The translations under genes and the position numbers were made by a program. The notes below the pieces were generated by a model. The model did not search any database. It saw only the letters and a program-made list of their open reading frames with translations, and had not been told where the DNA came from. This document shows, in pieces, positions 26,306-34,991 of a DNA stretch of 64,000 bases; position 1 is the stretch's first letter; each line of letters opens with the position of its first letter. Source of the DNA: CAWKKW01 sp963850345 (GTDB lineage Bacteria > Acidobacteriota > Terriglobia > Terriglobales > Acidobacteriaceae); assembly GCA_963850345.1 (NCBI GenBank), contig CAWKKW010000005.1, forward strand, positions 620,001 through 684,000, in the 5' to 3' direction.

Positions 26306-27286
26306 CTAGAGCGCTGCCGAGGAGGCAGGTTTCAGGCTCTCGCTTACGATGTCGATAACGCGCCGAATGCCTTGTTCCAAGCTCACGTTGGGGTGCCAGC
26401 CGAGTGCGTTAATTCGGCTGGAGTCCATCAGCTTGCGGGGTGTTCCGTCGGGGCGGCTGGTATCGAAGGCCAGTTCGCCATCGTAATCGAGTGCGCGAAC
26501 AATGGATTGTGCGAGTTCGCGAATGGTGAGATCGGTACCGGCTCCTACGTTGATCAGCGGAGGAACATCGGTCGTAAGCAGACGATCGTAGGCCTCGTTT
26601 GGCAGATTGATCAGGAAGATACAAGCCTCGGCCAGATCGTCACTGTAAAGGAATTCGCGGCGAGGGGTTCCACTGCCCCAAACAACGACCTGCTTTGAGC
26701 CTTGCCACTTCGCTTCGAGGACTTTGCGAATAAGGGCTGGAAGCACGTGCGAACTTTGCAGGTCGAAATTATCTTCAGGACCGTACATGTTGGTCGGCAT
26801 GGCGGCGAGATAGCGCGTGCCATATTGCCGGTTGTAAGCCCAACACATCTCGATGCCGGCAATCTTAGCCAACGCGTAGGCGCGATTGGTAGGTTCAAGC
26901 GGGCCGGTCAGTAAGGACTCTTCGCGGATAGGTTGCGGAGCCAGCTTCGGATAGATACAGCTTGACCCGAGGAACAGCAGCCGCTTTACGCCTGCGCGGT
27001 AACTCGCATCGATCACGTTGGACTGGATCGCGAGATTGTCGCGGATGAAGTCTGCCGGATAAGTGTCATTCGCGAGAATTCCGCCCACCTTTGCCGCCGC
27101 GAGAAAGACGTACTCCGGCTGTTCGCGAAGAAAAAAGTCTTTGACGGCATGAGGATCCAGCAGGTCCAGTTCCGCGCGCGTGCGGGTGATCAGGTTGGTA
27201 TAGCCTTGCTGCCCGAGGACCCGGCGTATGGCCGAGCCAACAAGCCCGCGATGCCCTGCTATGTAGATGCGGCTATTCTTTTCCAT
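26306..27286 (-). CDS. fcl: GDP-L-fucose synthase
   Basis: Converts GDP-4-keto-6-deoxymannose to GDP-L-fucose by 3,5-epimerisation and reduction. The sequence opens RIYIAGHRGLVGSAIRRVL and includes FLGSSCIYPKLAPQPI, YALAKIAGIEMC (Tyr-x3-Lys) and PTNMYGPEDNFD, all diagnostic of Fcl/WcaG. ATG 27286 has AAGGA about 9 nt upstream; TTG 27301 is the upstream alternative. It follows gmd by 20 bases on the same strand, so the two form an operon for GDP-fucose. Confidence 0.96.
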   Translation of the reverse strand: MEKNSRIYIAGHRGLVGSAIRRVLGQQGYTNLITRTRAELDLLDPHAVKDFFLREQPEYVFLAAAKVGGILANDTYPADFIRDNLAIQSNVIDASYRAGVKRLLFLGSSCIYPKLAPQPIREESLLTGPLEPTNRAYALAKIAGIEMCWAYNRQYGTRYLAAMPTNMYGPEDNFDLQSSHVLPALIRKVLEAKWQGSKQVVVWGSGTPRREFLYSDDLAEACIFLINLPNEAYDRLLTTDVPPLINVGAGTDLTIRELAQSIVRALDYDGELAFDTSRPDGTPRKLMDSSRINALGWHPNVSLEQGIRRVIDIVSESLKPASSAAL

Positions 27287-27306
27287 CCGCTTTTCCTTCA
27301 AATGCC

Positions 27307-28392
27307 TCAGTGCTCATGGAAATTGAAGGTGCTGTATCCGTGCTTCTGCACCAGGGAGTCGCGTTGCGCTACGGAGAGATCTTCGTCCACCATCTCTTTG
27401 ACGAGTTCGCGGAACGTTGTGGTTGGCACCCAGCCCAGTTCGTTCCGGGCCTTGGAGGCGTCACCGAGAAGAGTCTCGACCTCAGTGGGGCGGTAGTAAT
27501 TGGGGTCGACACCGACGATCACCTTGCCCTTGGCGTCAAGAGCCTGCTCATCGGGCCCAGTGCCTCGCCAACGCAGCGGCAGATCCAAAAGCTCCGCGGT
27601 GAGTTCGACGAACTCGCGCACGCTGTGCTGCTCGCCTGTCGCGATTACGTAGTCGCGAGGGGCATCCTGCTGAAGCATGCGCCACTGCATCTCGACATAG
27701 TCGCGTGCATGGCCCCAATCACGCAGGGCGTCGAGATTGCCAAGGTACAGGGTGTCTTGAAGTCCTACCTTGATCCGCGCCAAGGCTCGCGTGATTTTGC
27801 GGGTGACGAAGGTCTCGCCCCGCAAGGGCGACTCATGGTTGAAGAGAATACCGTTGCATGCATACATGCCGTAGGCTTCCCGGTAGTTCACGGTGATCCA
27901 GTAGGCATACAGCTTAGCGACAGCATAGGGAGAACGCGGATAGAAGGGCGTGGTTTCGCGCTGCGGAATCTCCTGGACCAAGCCATACAACTCCGACGTG
28001 GAGGCCTGATAGAACCTGGATTTCTTTTCCAGGCCACAGATACGAATCGCCTCGAGAAGGCGGAGCGTTCCAAGAGCATCGACGTCGGCGCTGTATTCAG
28101 GAGCTTCAAACGAAACCTTAACGTGACTCTGCGCGCCCAGGTTATAAACCTCATCGGGCTCGATGTCGTGAACGATTCGGGCAAGACCGCTCGAGTCCGT
28201 CAGGTCACCATAATGAAGGACGAAGTGACGACCGGTCTTATGCGGATCTTCGTAGAGGTGGTCAATTCTGTTGGTGTTGAAGGAAGAAGCACGCCGTTTG
28301 ATTCCGTGGACTTCATAGCCTTTGGCCAGTAGCAGTTCGGATAGATACGCTCCATCCTGCCCGGTCACTCCGGTGATCAAAGCTTTCTTCAT
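27307..28392 (-). CDS. gmd: GDP-mannose 4,6-dehydratase
   Basis: Makes GDP-4-keto-6-deoxy-D-mannose, the substrate for Fcl. Key parts are KALITGVTGQDGAYLSELLL, IKRRASSFNTNRIDHLY, the active-site STSELYG and YAVAKLYAYWITVNYREAY (Tyr-x3-Lys). The length of 361 residues is typical. ATG 28392 follows TAGGAG at a good distance. It is first in a gmd-fcl operon; its product could also feed GDP-rhamnose synthesis, but fcl next door favours fucose. Confidence 0.97.
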   Translation of the reverse strand: MKKALITGVTGQDGAYLSELLLAKGYEVHGIKRRASSFNTNRIDHLYEDPHKTGRHFVLHYGDLTDSSGLARIVHDIEPDEVYNLGAQSHVKVSFEAPEYSADVDALGTLRLLEAIRICGLEKKSRFYQASTSELYGLVQEIPQRETTPFYPRSPYAVAKLYAYWITVNYREAYGMYACNGILFNHESPLRGETFVTRKITRALARIKVGLQDTLYLGNLDALRDWGHARDYVEMQWRMLQQDAPRDYVIATGEQHSVREFVELTAELLDLPLRWRGTGPDEQALDAKGKVIVGVDPNYYRPTEVETLLGDASKARNELGWVPTTTFRELVKEMVDEDLSVAQRDSLVQKHGYSTFNFHEH

Positions 28393-28721
28393 CGGTCTCC
28401 TACTTTTCGGATTGCGGATGGCAAGTGCGAAACGAACGTGGGCTCACTGTGTATTCGGCAGCATGAAAGCGAAAGCCGCTCGATCCGTGTCTCTGCATCC
28501 AAGCGGGCCTGCAAAGAGCACCTGTCTGATGCAAGTTTACCATTGCAGATTGGTCCATTGGAGTAGCTGAGGAGGACGGTGGAGCTTGTACCTTGGTGCA
28601 CGGATCGGCAGTTCGGGCTCTGCCAGCGTGGCTTACGTTCAGAGCCGTGGACGGCGGGTGCAGATCGGGAGGGCCGCACCAGCGTATCGTGGTGCCTTGC
28701 AGATTGCTAAGATAGCGCATC
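28393..28721. other. Divergent intergenic region between gmd and a GT2 gene
   Basis: 329 bases with no plausible gene. An inverted repeat GCACCA...TGGTGC (28676-28695) and TAAGAT (28708-28713) lie just before the GT2 start. The latter could be a -10 box placing transcription start at or next to ATG 28722. Confidence 0.35.
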
Positions 28722-29537
28722 ATGATCTCAGTCCTGATCCTCACCAAGAATGAGCAGCAGGACCTGCCCGGCTGCCTGGCCTCCGTGGCATGGTGCGATG
28801 ATGTTCACGTGTTCGACTCCTTCTCGACGGATGGTACGGTCGAGATCGCCCGGCAGGCTGGAGCTCATGTAAAGCAGCGCGCATTTGATGACTATGCAAC
28901 GCATCGCAATTCCTCGCTGTCAGGGCCATTCAAATACGGCTGGGTTCTGATTCTGGACGCGGACGAACGCCCGACGGCCGAGCTCTCGCGAGAGATGAGG
29001 GAGGCGGTGAAGGCCGTTTCGAATGAGGTGAGCGGATTCCGGCTCAGGCGTCGGGATTTTCTATTCGGCAGATGGCTGAAGCACGCGCAAATCTCTCCGT
29101 TTTACATTCGTCTGGTTCGCCCGGAGCGCAGCCGCTACACCCGCGCAGTGAATGAAGTGCTCGAGACAGACGGCCATCTTTTGGAATTGTCGCAATCGCT
29201 GGATCATTTTCCGTTTTCCAAGGGAATAGCGCATTGGGTGCAGAAGCACAACACCTACAGTACGCTGGAGGCGGAGCTCATCCATCGGCAAGAAGGATTG
29301 CAGAACCCGTCGCTCAGTTCCGCTCTGCGGGATCCTGATTTTCACACGCGCAGGCTGCATCAGAAGGCGCTGTTTTACCGCCTGCCTGCCCGGCCCCTGA
29401 TCAAATGGCTTTACATGATGTTTGTACGGCGCGCGATGCTGGATGGGTATGCAGGGCTTACCTACTCCACGCTGCAGTCCTTCTACGAATACCTGATCGT
29501 ATTGAAGACCCGCGAACTGCAGGGCCGCCGCGGCTGA
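28722..29537 (+). CDS. GT2 glycosyltransferase, WaaE/KdtX-like
   Basis: A 271-residue GT-A transferase with MISVLILTKNEQQDLPGCL at the start, SFSTDGTVEIARQAGA, and the metal-binding LILDADERPTAELSREM near residue 75. This layout is that of the WaaE/KdtX family, which adds glucose to LPS core heptose, although it is also common in exopolysaccharide clusters. No Shine-Dalgarno precedes ATG 28722; the transcript may be leaderless. It converges on the UDP-xylose synthase gene. Confidence 0.87.
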   Translation: MISVLILTKNEQQDLPGCLASVAWCDDVHVFDSFSTDGTVEIARQAGAHVKQRAFDDYATHRNSSLSGPFKYGWVLILDADERPTAELSREMREAVKAVSNEVSGFRLRRRDFLFGRWLKHAQISPFYIRLVRPERSRYTRAVNEVLETDGHLLELSQSLDHFPFSKGIAHWVQKHNTYSTLEAELIHRQEGLQNPSLSSALRDPDFHTRRLHQKALFYRLPARPLIKWLYMMFVRRAMLDGYAGLTYSTLQSFYEYLIVLKTRELQGRRG

Positions 29538-29544
29538 TGCCTCC

Positions 29545-29574
29545 GGCAAGGTAGGTCTGACTTCCCACCTTGCC
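29545..29574. terminator. Hairpin between convergent GT2 and uxs-like genes
   Basis: GGCAAGGTAGG (29545-29555) and CCCACCTTGCC (29564-29574) form an 11-bp stem with one A-C mismatch and an 8-base loop, in the 45-base gap between two convergent genes. It has no T-run, but the position suggests a bidirectional terminator. Confidence 0.5.
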
Positions 29575-29582
29575 CGCAGGAC

Positions 29583-30518
29583 TCAGGCTTGATGCGCCTT
29601 TGCACGGAAGTAATCCAGAGACAATTCGAGGCCTTTGCGTAGGTCTACCTGAGGAGTCCAGTCGAGCAGGCGTTTGGCCTTGGAGATGTCGGGCTTGCGC
29701 CGCACAGGATCGTCGACCGGCAGAGGTTCGTGGACTATTCCACTGCTTGAGCCTGTAACCGCGAGGATCTCCTTTGCGCATTCCAGGATGGTCCACTCCT
29801 GCGGATTGCCGATGTTGACGGGGAGGTGTTCCTCGGCGCGGGATAAGCGCAGGATGCCTTCAATGAGATCGGAGACATAGCAGAAGCTTCGTGTCTGATT
29901 GCCTTCGCCATAGACGGTGAGGCTTTCTCCGCGAATTGCCTGCACCAGGAAGTTCGAAATGACGCGCCCGTCGCCTGCGCTGAGTCTCGGACCGTAGGTA
30001 TTGAAGATTCGGACCATGCGCGTATCCACGTTGTGATAGCGGTAGTAAGCGATGGTGAGAGCCTCGGAGAATCGCTTGGATTCGTCGTAGACACTGCGCG
30101 GCCCCACGGGGTTGACTCGACCCCAGTAGGTCTCAGGTTGGGGATGAACTTCAGGGTCTCCGTAGCACTCCGAGGTAGAGGCCTGCAGGAATTTGGCGTT
30201 GTACTTTTTGGCGAGTTCCAGCATATTGCCGGTCCCCTGAGACCCTACACGCAGCGTCTCTAGTCCCAGCCGCGCATACTCCGGCGGGCTGGCAGGAGAA
30301 GCGAAGTTGAAGACATACTCTACGGGTCCGCAGTCAAACGGTATGCAGATATCGCGTTCCAGAAACTCGAAGCGGGGCTCGTTGGTAAGGTGCTGGAGGT
30401 TTTCCCGGTTGCCGGTGCATAGATTATCGATACCGATGACTGAATGACCTTCGCCCAGTAGTACGTCTGTAAGGTGGGAACCCAGAAATCCTGCTGCTCC
30501 AGTTACCGCGCATCTCAT
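29583..30518 (-). CDS. UDP-glucuronate decarboxylase (UDP-xylose synthase)-like
   Basis: Extended SDR enzyme expected to convert UDP-glucuronate to UDP-xylose. It has AVTGAAGFLGSHLTDVLL at the N-terminus, FNFASPASPPEY (a hallmark of the UXS group), ASTSECYGDPEVHPQPE, and the catalytic SVYDESKRFSEAL near residue 147. The length of 311 residues fits UXS. It stands between a convergent GT2 and the rmlA gene. Other decarboxylase/epimerase activities in this group cannot be fully excluded. Confidence 0.9.
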   Translation of the reverse strand: MRCAVTGAAGFLGSHLTDVLLGEGHSVIGIDNLCTGNRENLQHLTNEPRFEFLERDICIPFDCGPVEYVFNFASPASPPEYARLGLETLRVGSQGTGNMLELAKKYNAKFLQASTSECYGDPEVHPQPETYWGRVNPVGPRSVYDESKRFSEALTIAYYRYHNVDTRMVRIFNTYGPRLSAGDGRVISNFLVQAIRGESLTVYGEGNQTRSFCYVSDLIEGILRLSRAEEHLPVNIGNPQEWTILECAKEILAVTGSSSGIVHEPLPVDDPVRRKPDISKAKRLLDWTPQVDLRKGLELSLDYFRAKAHQA

Positions 30519-30747
30519 GTGTTTTCTCTTCCTCGCTGAACTTTGTTATCACTGACTCATTTAGCTGTTGTATGGCCGTGAGATGCTTCGCTGTCGAAAG
30601 CCGTGCGTCTGATCTTGCACACGAAGTGGAGTGCAAGCACTCTTCGCCGTAAGCTTTGGGAGTGTCGGCACATCGCCGATCCGTACTGAGGGGGAGAGTT
30701 CCGATTCGACTTCGTTTGAAGCAATTGAAGGTGGCTGCAATTCGCGG

Positions 30748-31632
30748 TCAAATTCCTATGCTGTCCATTTCGACGAGGAGGTTCTTGAGGTACGTGCCGT
30801 AACTGCTCTTTCCTAACTCTGTCGCCAGTTTCTGCAGCTGCTCGGCGTCTATGTATCCGCGGCGAAACGCGATTTCCTCGGGACAAGAGATCTTCAATCC
30901 CTGCCGCTTTTCGATCGTCTCAATGAACAGCGATGCTTCAATGAGGGAGGCATGCGTGCCCGTGTCAAGCCACGCTGTTCCCCGCCCCATCACCTCCGTG
31001 CGAAGCGTTCCCCGCTCCAGATACCAGCGATTGACATCTGTAATCTCGAGTTCTCCGCGTGCTGAAGGCTTCACCTGTTTCGCAACCCTGACTGCCTGAT
31101 CGTCATAGAAGTAGATGCCGGTAACCGCGTAATTCGACTTTGGTTTCTGCGGCTTTTCTTCGATGGAGATGGTTCGCCCGTGCTGATCGAACTCGACCAC
31201 GCCGTAACGCTCCGGATCTCCGACCCGGTAAGCGAAAACAACAGCGCCTTCTGTCAACGATGCGGCGGATTGGAGCGAAGTCGGGAGATCGTGTCCATAG
31301 AAGATGTTGTCGCCGAGGACGAGCGCGCATGGCCCATTCTGTAGAAACTCTTCTGCGATGATCAACCCCTGGGCGAGGCCGTCCGGATTGGGTTGAACAG
31401 CATACCGAAACGACATGCCCCAGCGCTCGCCGCTGCCAAGCAGACGCTCGAACTGGGGTATGTCTGCTGGAGTGGAGATCACCAAAACGTCGCGAATCCC
31501 TGCCAGCATAAGGGCGGACAGGGGGTAGTAGATCATCGGCTTGTCATAGACCGGTAGCAGTTGCTTGGAGATGACCTGAGTGACTGGGTAGAGCCGAGTG
31601 CCGGAGCCGCCGGCCAGAATTATCCCTCGCAT
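30748..31632 (-). CDS. rmlA: Glucose-1-phosphate thymidylyltransferase
   Basis: Makes dTDP-glucose. MRGIILAGGSGTRLYPVT is the nucleotide-binding signature; LPVYDKPMIYYPLSALMLAG and LVLGDNIFYGHDL follow as in all RmlA enzymes, and EKPQKPKSNYAVTGIYFYDD lies near residue 165. The length (294 residues) is standard. Its start overlaps the end of rmlB by 13 bases, so rmlB-rmlA are co-transcribed. Confidence 0.97.
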   Translation of the reverse strand: MRGIILAGGSGTRLYPVTQVISKQLLPVYDKPMIYYPLSALMLAGIRDVLVISTPADIPQFERLLGSGERWGMSFRYAVQPNPDGLAQGLIIAEEFLQNGPCALVLGDNIFYGHDLPTSLQSAASLTEGAVVFAYRVGDPERYGVVEFDQHGRTISIEEKPQKPKSNYAVTGIYFYDDQAVRVAKQVKPSARGELEITDVNRWYLERGTLRTEVMGRGTAWLDTGTHASLIEASLFIETIEKRQGLKISCPEEIAFRRGYIDAEQLQKLATELGKSSYGTYLKNLLVEMDSIGI

Positions 31633-32717
31633 GCCACATCTCGCTTCGCGTAGTTCGTCTCAACCCACTGGCGATAGGCGCCGGTGGTCACGTCCCGCAT
31701 CCATTCCTGGTTGGCGAGGTACCATTCGACGGTCTTGCGCAAGCCGGACGAGAAGGTTTCAGAGGGCCGCCAGCCCAGTTCTCGCTCAATTTTGTCGGCA
31801 TTGATGGCATAGCGTCGGTCATGGCCGGGCCGGTCTGTCACAAACGTGATGAGTTCGCTGCGGGGACCGCCTTCGCGGGGCAGCAGTTCGTCGATCAATT
31901 GACAAAGCGTGCGGACTGTATCGAGATTGGACTGTTCGTTTCGTCCGCCGATGTTATAGGTCTCGCCGACTTTGCCCTTGGCCAGCACGGTTCGGAGAGC
32001 GGAGCAGTGGTCGCCGACATACAGCCAATCGCGAACCTGGAGACCATCGCCATAGACGGGAAGGCTCTCTCCCGCGATTGCGCGGCTGATCATCAGGGGT
32101 AGCAGCTTCTCGGGAAACTGAAAAGGCCCATAGTTGTTAGAGCAATTAGTCGTGATAGCCGGCAGGCGGTAGCTGTGAATATAACTCCTGACCAGGTGAT
32201 CGGAAGCGGCCTTGGAAGCGGCGTATGGGCTGTTTGGGGCATACGCCGTTGTTTCCTCGAAAGCAGGCGCGTCAGGCGAGAGCGTGCCGAATACTTCGTC
32301 TGTTGAGACGTGAATGAAGCGAAACTGTTCCCGGTCAGCAGGAGAAAGAGCGGCCAAATAAGACTTGGCTGCCTCCAACAGGGTAAATGTGCCGACGATG
32401 TTGGTCTCAATAAAGGCGCCAGGCGAAGCGAGAGAGCGATCAACGTGACTCTCTGCAGCGAAGTGCACGATCGAGCGCGGCTGATGCGTCCTGAGAAGTT
32501 CGTCGAGTACAGCGCGGTCGCAAATGTCACCGTGCACGAAGTGATGGGCAGGGTGATCGAGGACCGCTGCGAGGTTCTTCAAATTGCCGGCGTAGGTGAG
32601 TTTGTCCAGATTGACGATGGGGGTGCCGACCGCAGCCATCCAATCAAGCACGAAGTTGGAGCCGATAAACCCGGCTCCTCCCGTCAAAAACAATGGCGAT
32701 TGCTCATTGAATATCAC
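31620..32717 (-). CDS. rmlB: dTDP-glucose 4,6-dehydratase
   Basis: Forms dTDP-4-keto-6-deoxyglucose. The protein contains FLTGGAGFIGSNFVLDWM, FAAESHVDRSL, HVSTDEVFGTL and YAASKAASDHLVRSY (Tyr-x3-Lys), all diagnostic for RmlB. The start appears to be GTG 32717 with TAGGT upstream. It is first in the pair rmlB-rmlA. rmlC lies 10 kb away and no rmlD is present, so the end sugar (rhamnose or another 6-deoxyhexose) is not fixed by this window. Confidence 0.96.
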   Translation of the reverse strand: MIFNEQSPLFLTGGAGFIGSNFVLDWMAAVGTPIVNLDKLTYAGNLKNLAAVLDHPAHHFVHGDICDRAVLDELLRTHQPRSIVHFAAESHVDRSLASPGAFIETNIVGTFTLLEAAKSYLAALSPADREQFRFIHVSTDEVFGTLSPDAPAFEETTAYAPNSPYAASKAASDHLVRSYIHSYRLPAITTNCSNNYGPFQFPEKLLPLMISRAIAGESLPVYGDGLQVRDWLYVGDHCSALRTVLAKGKVGETYNIGGRNEQSNLDTVRTLCQLIDELLPREGGPRSELITFVTDRPGHDRRYAINADKIERELGWRPSETFSSGLRKTVEWYLANQEWMRDVTTGAYRQWVETNYAKRDVACEG

Positions 32718-33120
32718 TGTTACCTATCGTATCGAAACTTGTAGAGCAGCGTTCGTGTTCGGGAACTGGATGTTCGATGGTGGTCACAGTGTAACGAATC
32801 GGGCAGCGTCTACCCGGAAACGCTGACGGATTTCGGAGACAAAAATTCATGAAGCTCGGTACATCGTTGCTTCGCTAGCCAACATCTCTCATGGTAGCGG
32901 CTGCGGCCACGGAACGAGAACGCGTGCCCTTTTGTTTTACAATGAGCAGCTTGACCCAAGCAACCCCTTGATAACTTCGGTCATCTTGACAGCAAAATCA
33001 CCCATGCAGTCACAAAATTTTCATGGGACAATTGGGAAGCCCTGTCGAAGAAGCGAATTCAACGGCTCCATACCCATCAGAGTATTCACCAAGAAATGAA
33101 TGTCCCGGAGGAAGTTAAGG
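32718..33120. other. Divergent intergenic region between rmlB and a barrel protein gene
   Basis: About 400 bases, AT-richer than the flanks. TACAAT at 32938-32943 could be a plus-strand -10 element, but no matching -35 is clear. A 6-bp inverted repeat CCCATG...CATGGG lies near 33002-33028. No gene is supported. Confidence 0.35.
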
Positions 33121-33702
33121 ATGAGATCATTTGTTTCATTTCTGAAGTCATACCGACTCGTTGCTGCGCTGTCTGTTGCAATTCTGACCTCGACCATGCA
33201 TGCGCAAGTGGCACCCGCCGGGAAAGCAGGAAGTGGCGGTCTTGATGTCTTTGCGATGTACAACTTCAATCATCCCGATCTAATTTATTCGCCCGATCAC
33301 GGCATGGCATACGGAGCCGAGTTGAAAACCCACTCGTTCTTCGGAGTACAGCCGGGAATCGTGGCCCGCGGCGCCAACGATTTCAATTGGAAGTACATTC
33401 AGTGGGGTATTTACAGTTTTGGCCCTGCAGTGCACTTCATGCCGGCACACCGCTTGTCTCCGTACGCAGATGTCCTGTTTGGTGTCGGCCATGCCCAGTT
33501 GAGGTCGACACAGTTTTACAACGGAACGGCGAATGGTCGCGATATCCAGATTGGCGCCGGTGCTACCTACCGTCTGACGCCGCGCGTCTCCGCTATCGGC
33601 GACTACCAACACTACTCGATTGACTTGGGTCGGCATAACGGCAGAGATCTAAGCTATGCCCCATGGTCGTTGAGCTTCGGGCTCCAGTTCAGGATCTTCT
33701 AA
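33121..33702 (+). CDS. Small outer-membrane beta-barrel protein
   Basis: A 193-residue exported protein with leader MRSFVSFLKSYRLVAALSV ending at MHA-Q. The mature part alternates short amphipathic strands rich in Tyr, Phe and Gly and ends in aromatic FGLQFRIF, the classic C-terminal signature of outer-membrane barrels. It resembles OmpW/OmpA-type eight-stranded barrels. ATG 33121 is preceded by GGAGG at about 10 nt; an upstream in-frame start at 33100 is less likely. Function unknown. Confidence 0.75.
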   Translation: MRSFVSFLKSYRLVAALSVAILTSTMHAQVAPAGKAGSGGLDVFAMYNFNHPDLIYSPDHGMAYGAELKTHSFFGVQPGIVARGANDFNWKYIQWGIYSFGPAVHFMPAHRLSPYADVLFGVGHAQLRSTQFYNGTANGRDIQIGAGATYRLTPRVSAIGDYQHYSIDLGRHNGRDLSYAPWSLSFGLQFRIF

Positions 33703-33849
33703 TCAGACATTAGGAACTGCTCATACAAGGGGCTGCCAGGAAGCCTCAACGAACATTCGTGTGACGGGGCGGTCTTCCCGCGTCTCGCAGCAGAACCGAC
33801 ACGCTCGAGATTGCAACGTTAAGCGTTACAATCTTGCTTGCATCGCGCG

Positions 33850-34692
33850 CTATGTTCGTTGGCCCACGACCAGGAGTTCGTCGCCTGTGACATCAGGGTT
33901 ATCTTCGAACTGGCGCGGTGGCTGGGCGTACGGTGAGCTCGCGAAGCTGAGCGAAAAGCCATGACTTGTCAGGTTCCGCTGAAAGAATTCAGGGGTTAGC
34001 GCCAGGACGTGCTTCTCGCCCAACATCGGTCCCCACTGTGTTTGCAGACGGGTCGCGGAGTTTCCTGCGCAGTTGGGAACAAACAGGAAGAATTTGCCGC
34101 CTGGCTTCAACAAACGTTGAAAGTCACGGAAGACCGAAGCCGGTTCGTCTACATGTTCCAGCACGTGAGCGGAATAGATGAGATCGAAGGATGCATCCGG
34201 GAAGTGGTCCACGTCGGTGGAGAGGTCCACGCGCAGTGCGGTTCGGCCGTACTCAACACGGGACGCAGAGACCTCGAATCCGACGGCGTCGTACCCTGCC
34301 TCGCGAAACTGGAAGACACAATATCCCCAGGAACAGCCGTAGTCGAGGACACGCCCTTGCGGCACCAACTCGCGGATGACGGAGAGGTGTTCGGCCAGAT
34401 CGCGACCCACCTTTGCAAAGCGAGTACGAATGTGGTTTTCTAGTTCGTCTTCAGTAGGCAGCTTGGTGACGGTTCGCTGCTGATAGTCCTTTTGATAAAA
34501 GCCGTGGCTCTCTGCGCGATCGTTTTTTGGATAGCGGAACATGAGGTCGCACTGATTACAGCGGCGAAGCTGAAGAATCACGTTCTTCCTGCCGATGCAC
34601 TGGCTCTTGCGGCTTCCACAGTAGGGGCACGAACGATCCTGCAGGGTGGCGTACTTGCGGATCAGCTTCAGCACAAATGTTGTCCGGCTCAT
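33850..34692 (-). CDS. Class I SAM methyltransferase with N-terminal zinc ribbon
   Basis: A 280-residue protein with a four-cysteine zinc-ribbon (CPYCG near residue 23, CNQC near 46) and then a Rossmann methyltransferase domain: motif I VLDYGCSWGYCVFQF near residue 115, LIYSAHVLEHVDEP and LLKPGGKFFLFVPN. This layout is frequent in polysaccharide clusters, where such enzymes methylate sugars or glycan ends. The target is not predictable. Stands alone between a barrel protein and the multicopper oxidase. Confidence 0.85.
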   Translation of the reverse strand: MSRTTFVLKLIRKYATLQDRSCPYCGSRKSQCIGRKNVILQLRRCNQCDLMFRYPKNDRAESHGFYQKDYQQRTVTKLPTEDELENHIRTRFAKVGRDLAEHLSVIRELVPQGRVLDYGCSWGYCVFQFREAGYDAVGFEVSASRVEYGRTALRVDLSTDVDHFPDASFDLIYSAHVLEHVDEPASVFRDFQRLLKPGGKFFLFVPNCAGNSATRLQTQWGPMLGEKHVLALTPEFFQRNLTSHGFSLSFASSPYAQPPRQFEDNPDVTGDELLVVGQRT

Positions 34693-34941
34693 GTGAGCAA
34701 TCCTCTTAACTTCAGTGGGAGCTTCTCGGCTATCGGGTTGGTTTTCATTACAGTGACAAGGGCCCGGGATCCGGGACGGATCGCTCCTCCATCTTAGCCA
34801 GATTACCGGGTCGTGTCATGAATGGAGGGGATGGAGTATCTCTCTGTTCCTCTGCGTCTGAATGCATGAGTGAAACACATTAGATTAGACCGGGATGTTG
34901 GATGTGGGTCATGCAAGGCAGGAGAGCGATGGCACAAACAA

Positions 34942-34970
34942 CCACGCACAGTCGTGATGACTGTGCGTGG
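34942..34970 (-). terminator. Strong terminator of the multicopper oxidase gene
   Basis: A perfect 12-bp stem (CCACGCACAGTC / GACTGTGCGTGG) around a 5-base loop, lying 22 bases past the stop codon of the minus-strand oxidase gene. On that strand it is followed by TTGTTTG, fitting an intrinsic terminator. Confidence 0.75.
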
Positions 34971-34991
34971 GGTTGAGTGAAAATGAGCAGG

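Noticed and set aside
27310..28332. 340-residue plus-strand frame across gmd
   Set aside because: Antisense to an unmistakable GDP-mannose dehydratase; no motif.
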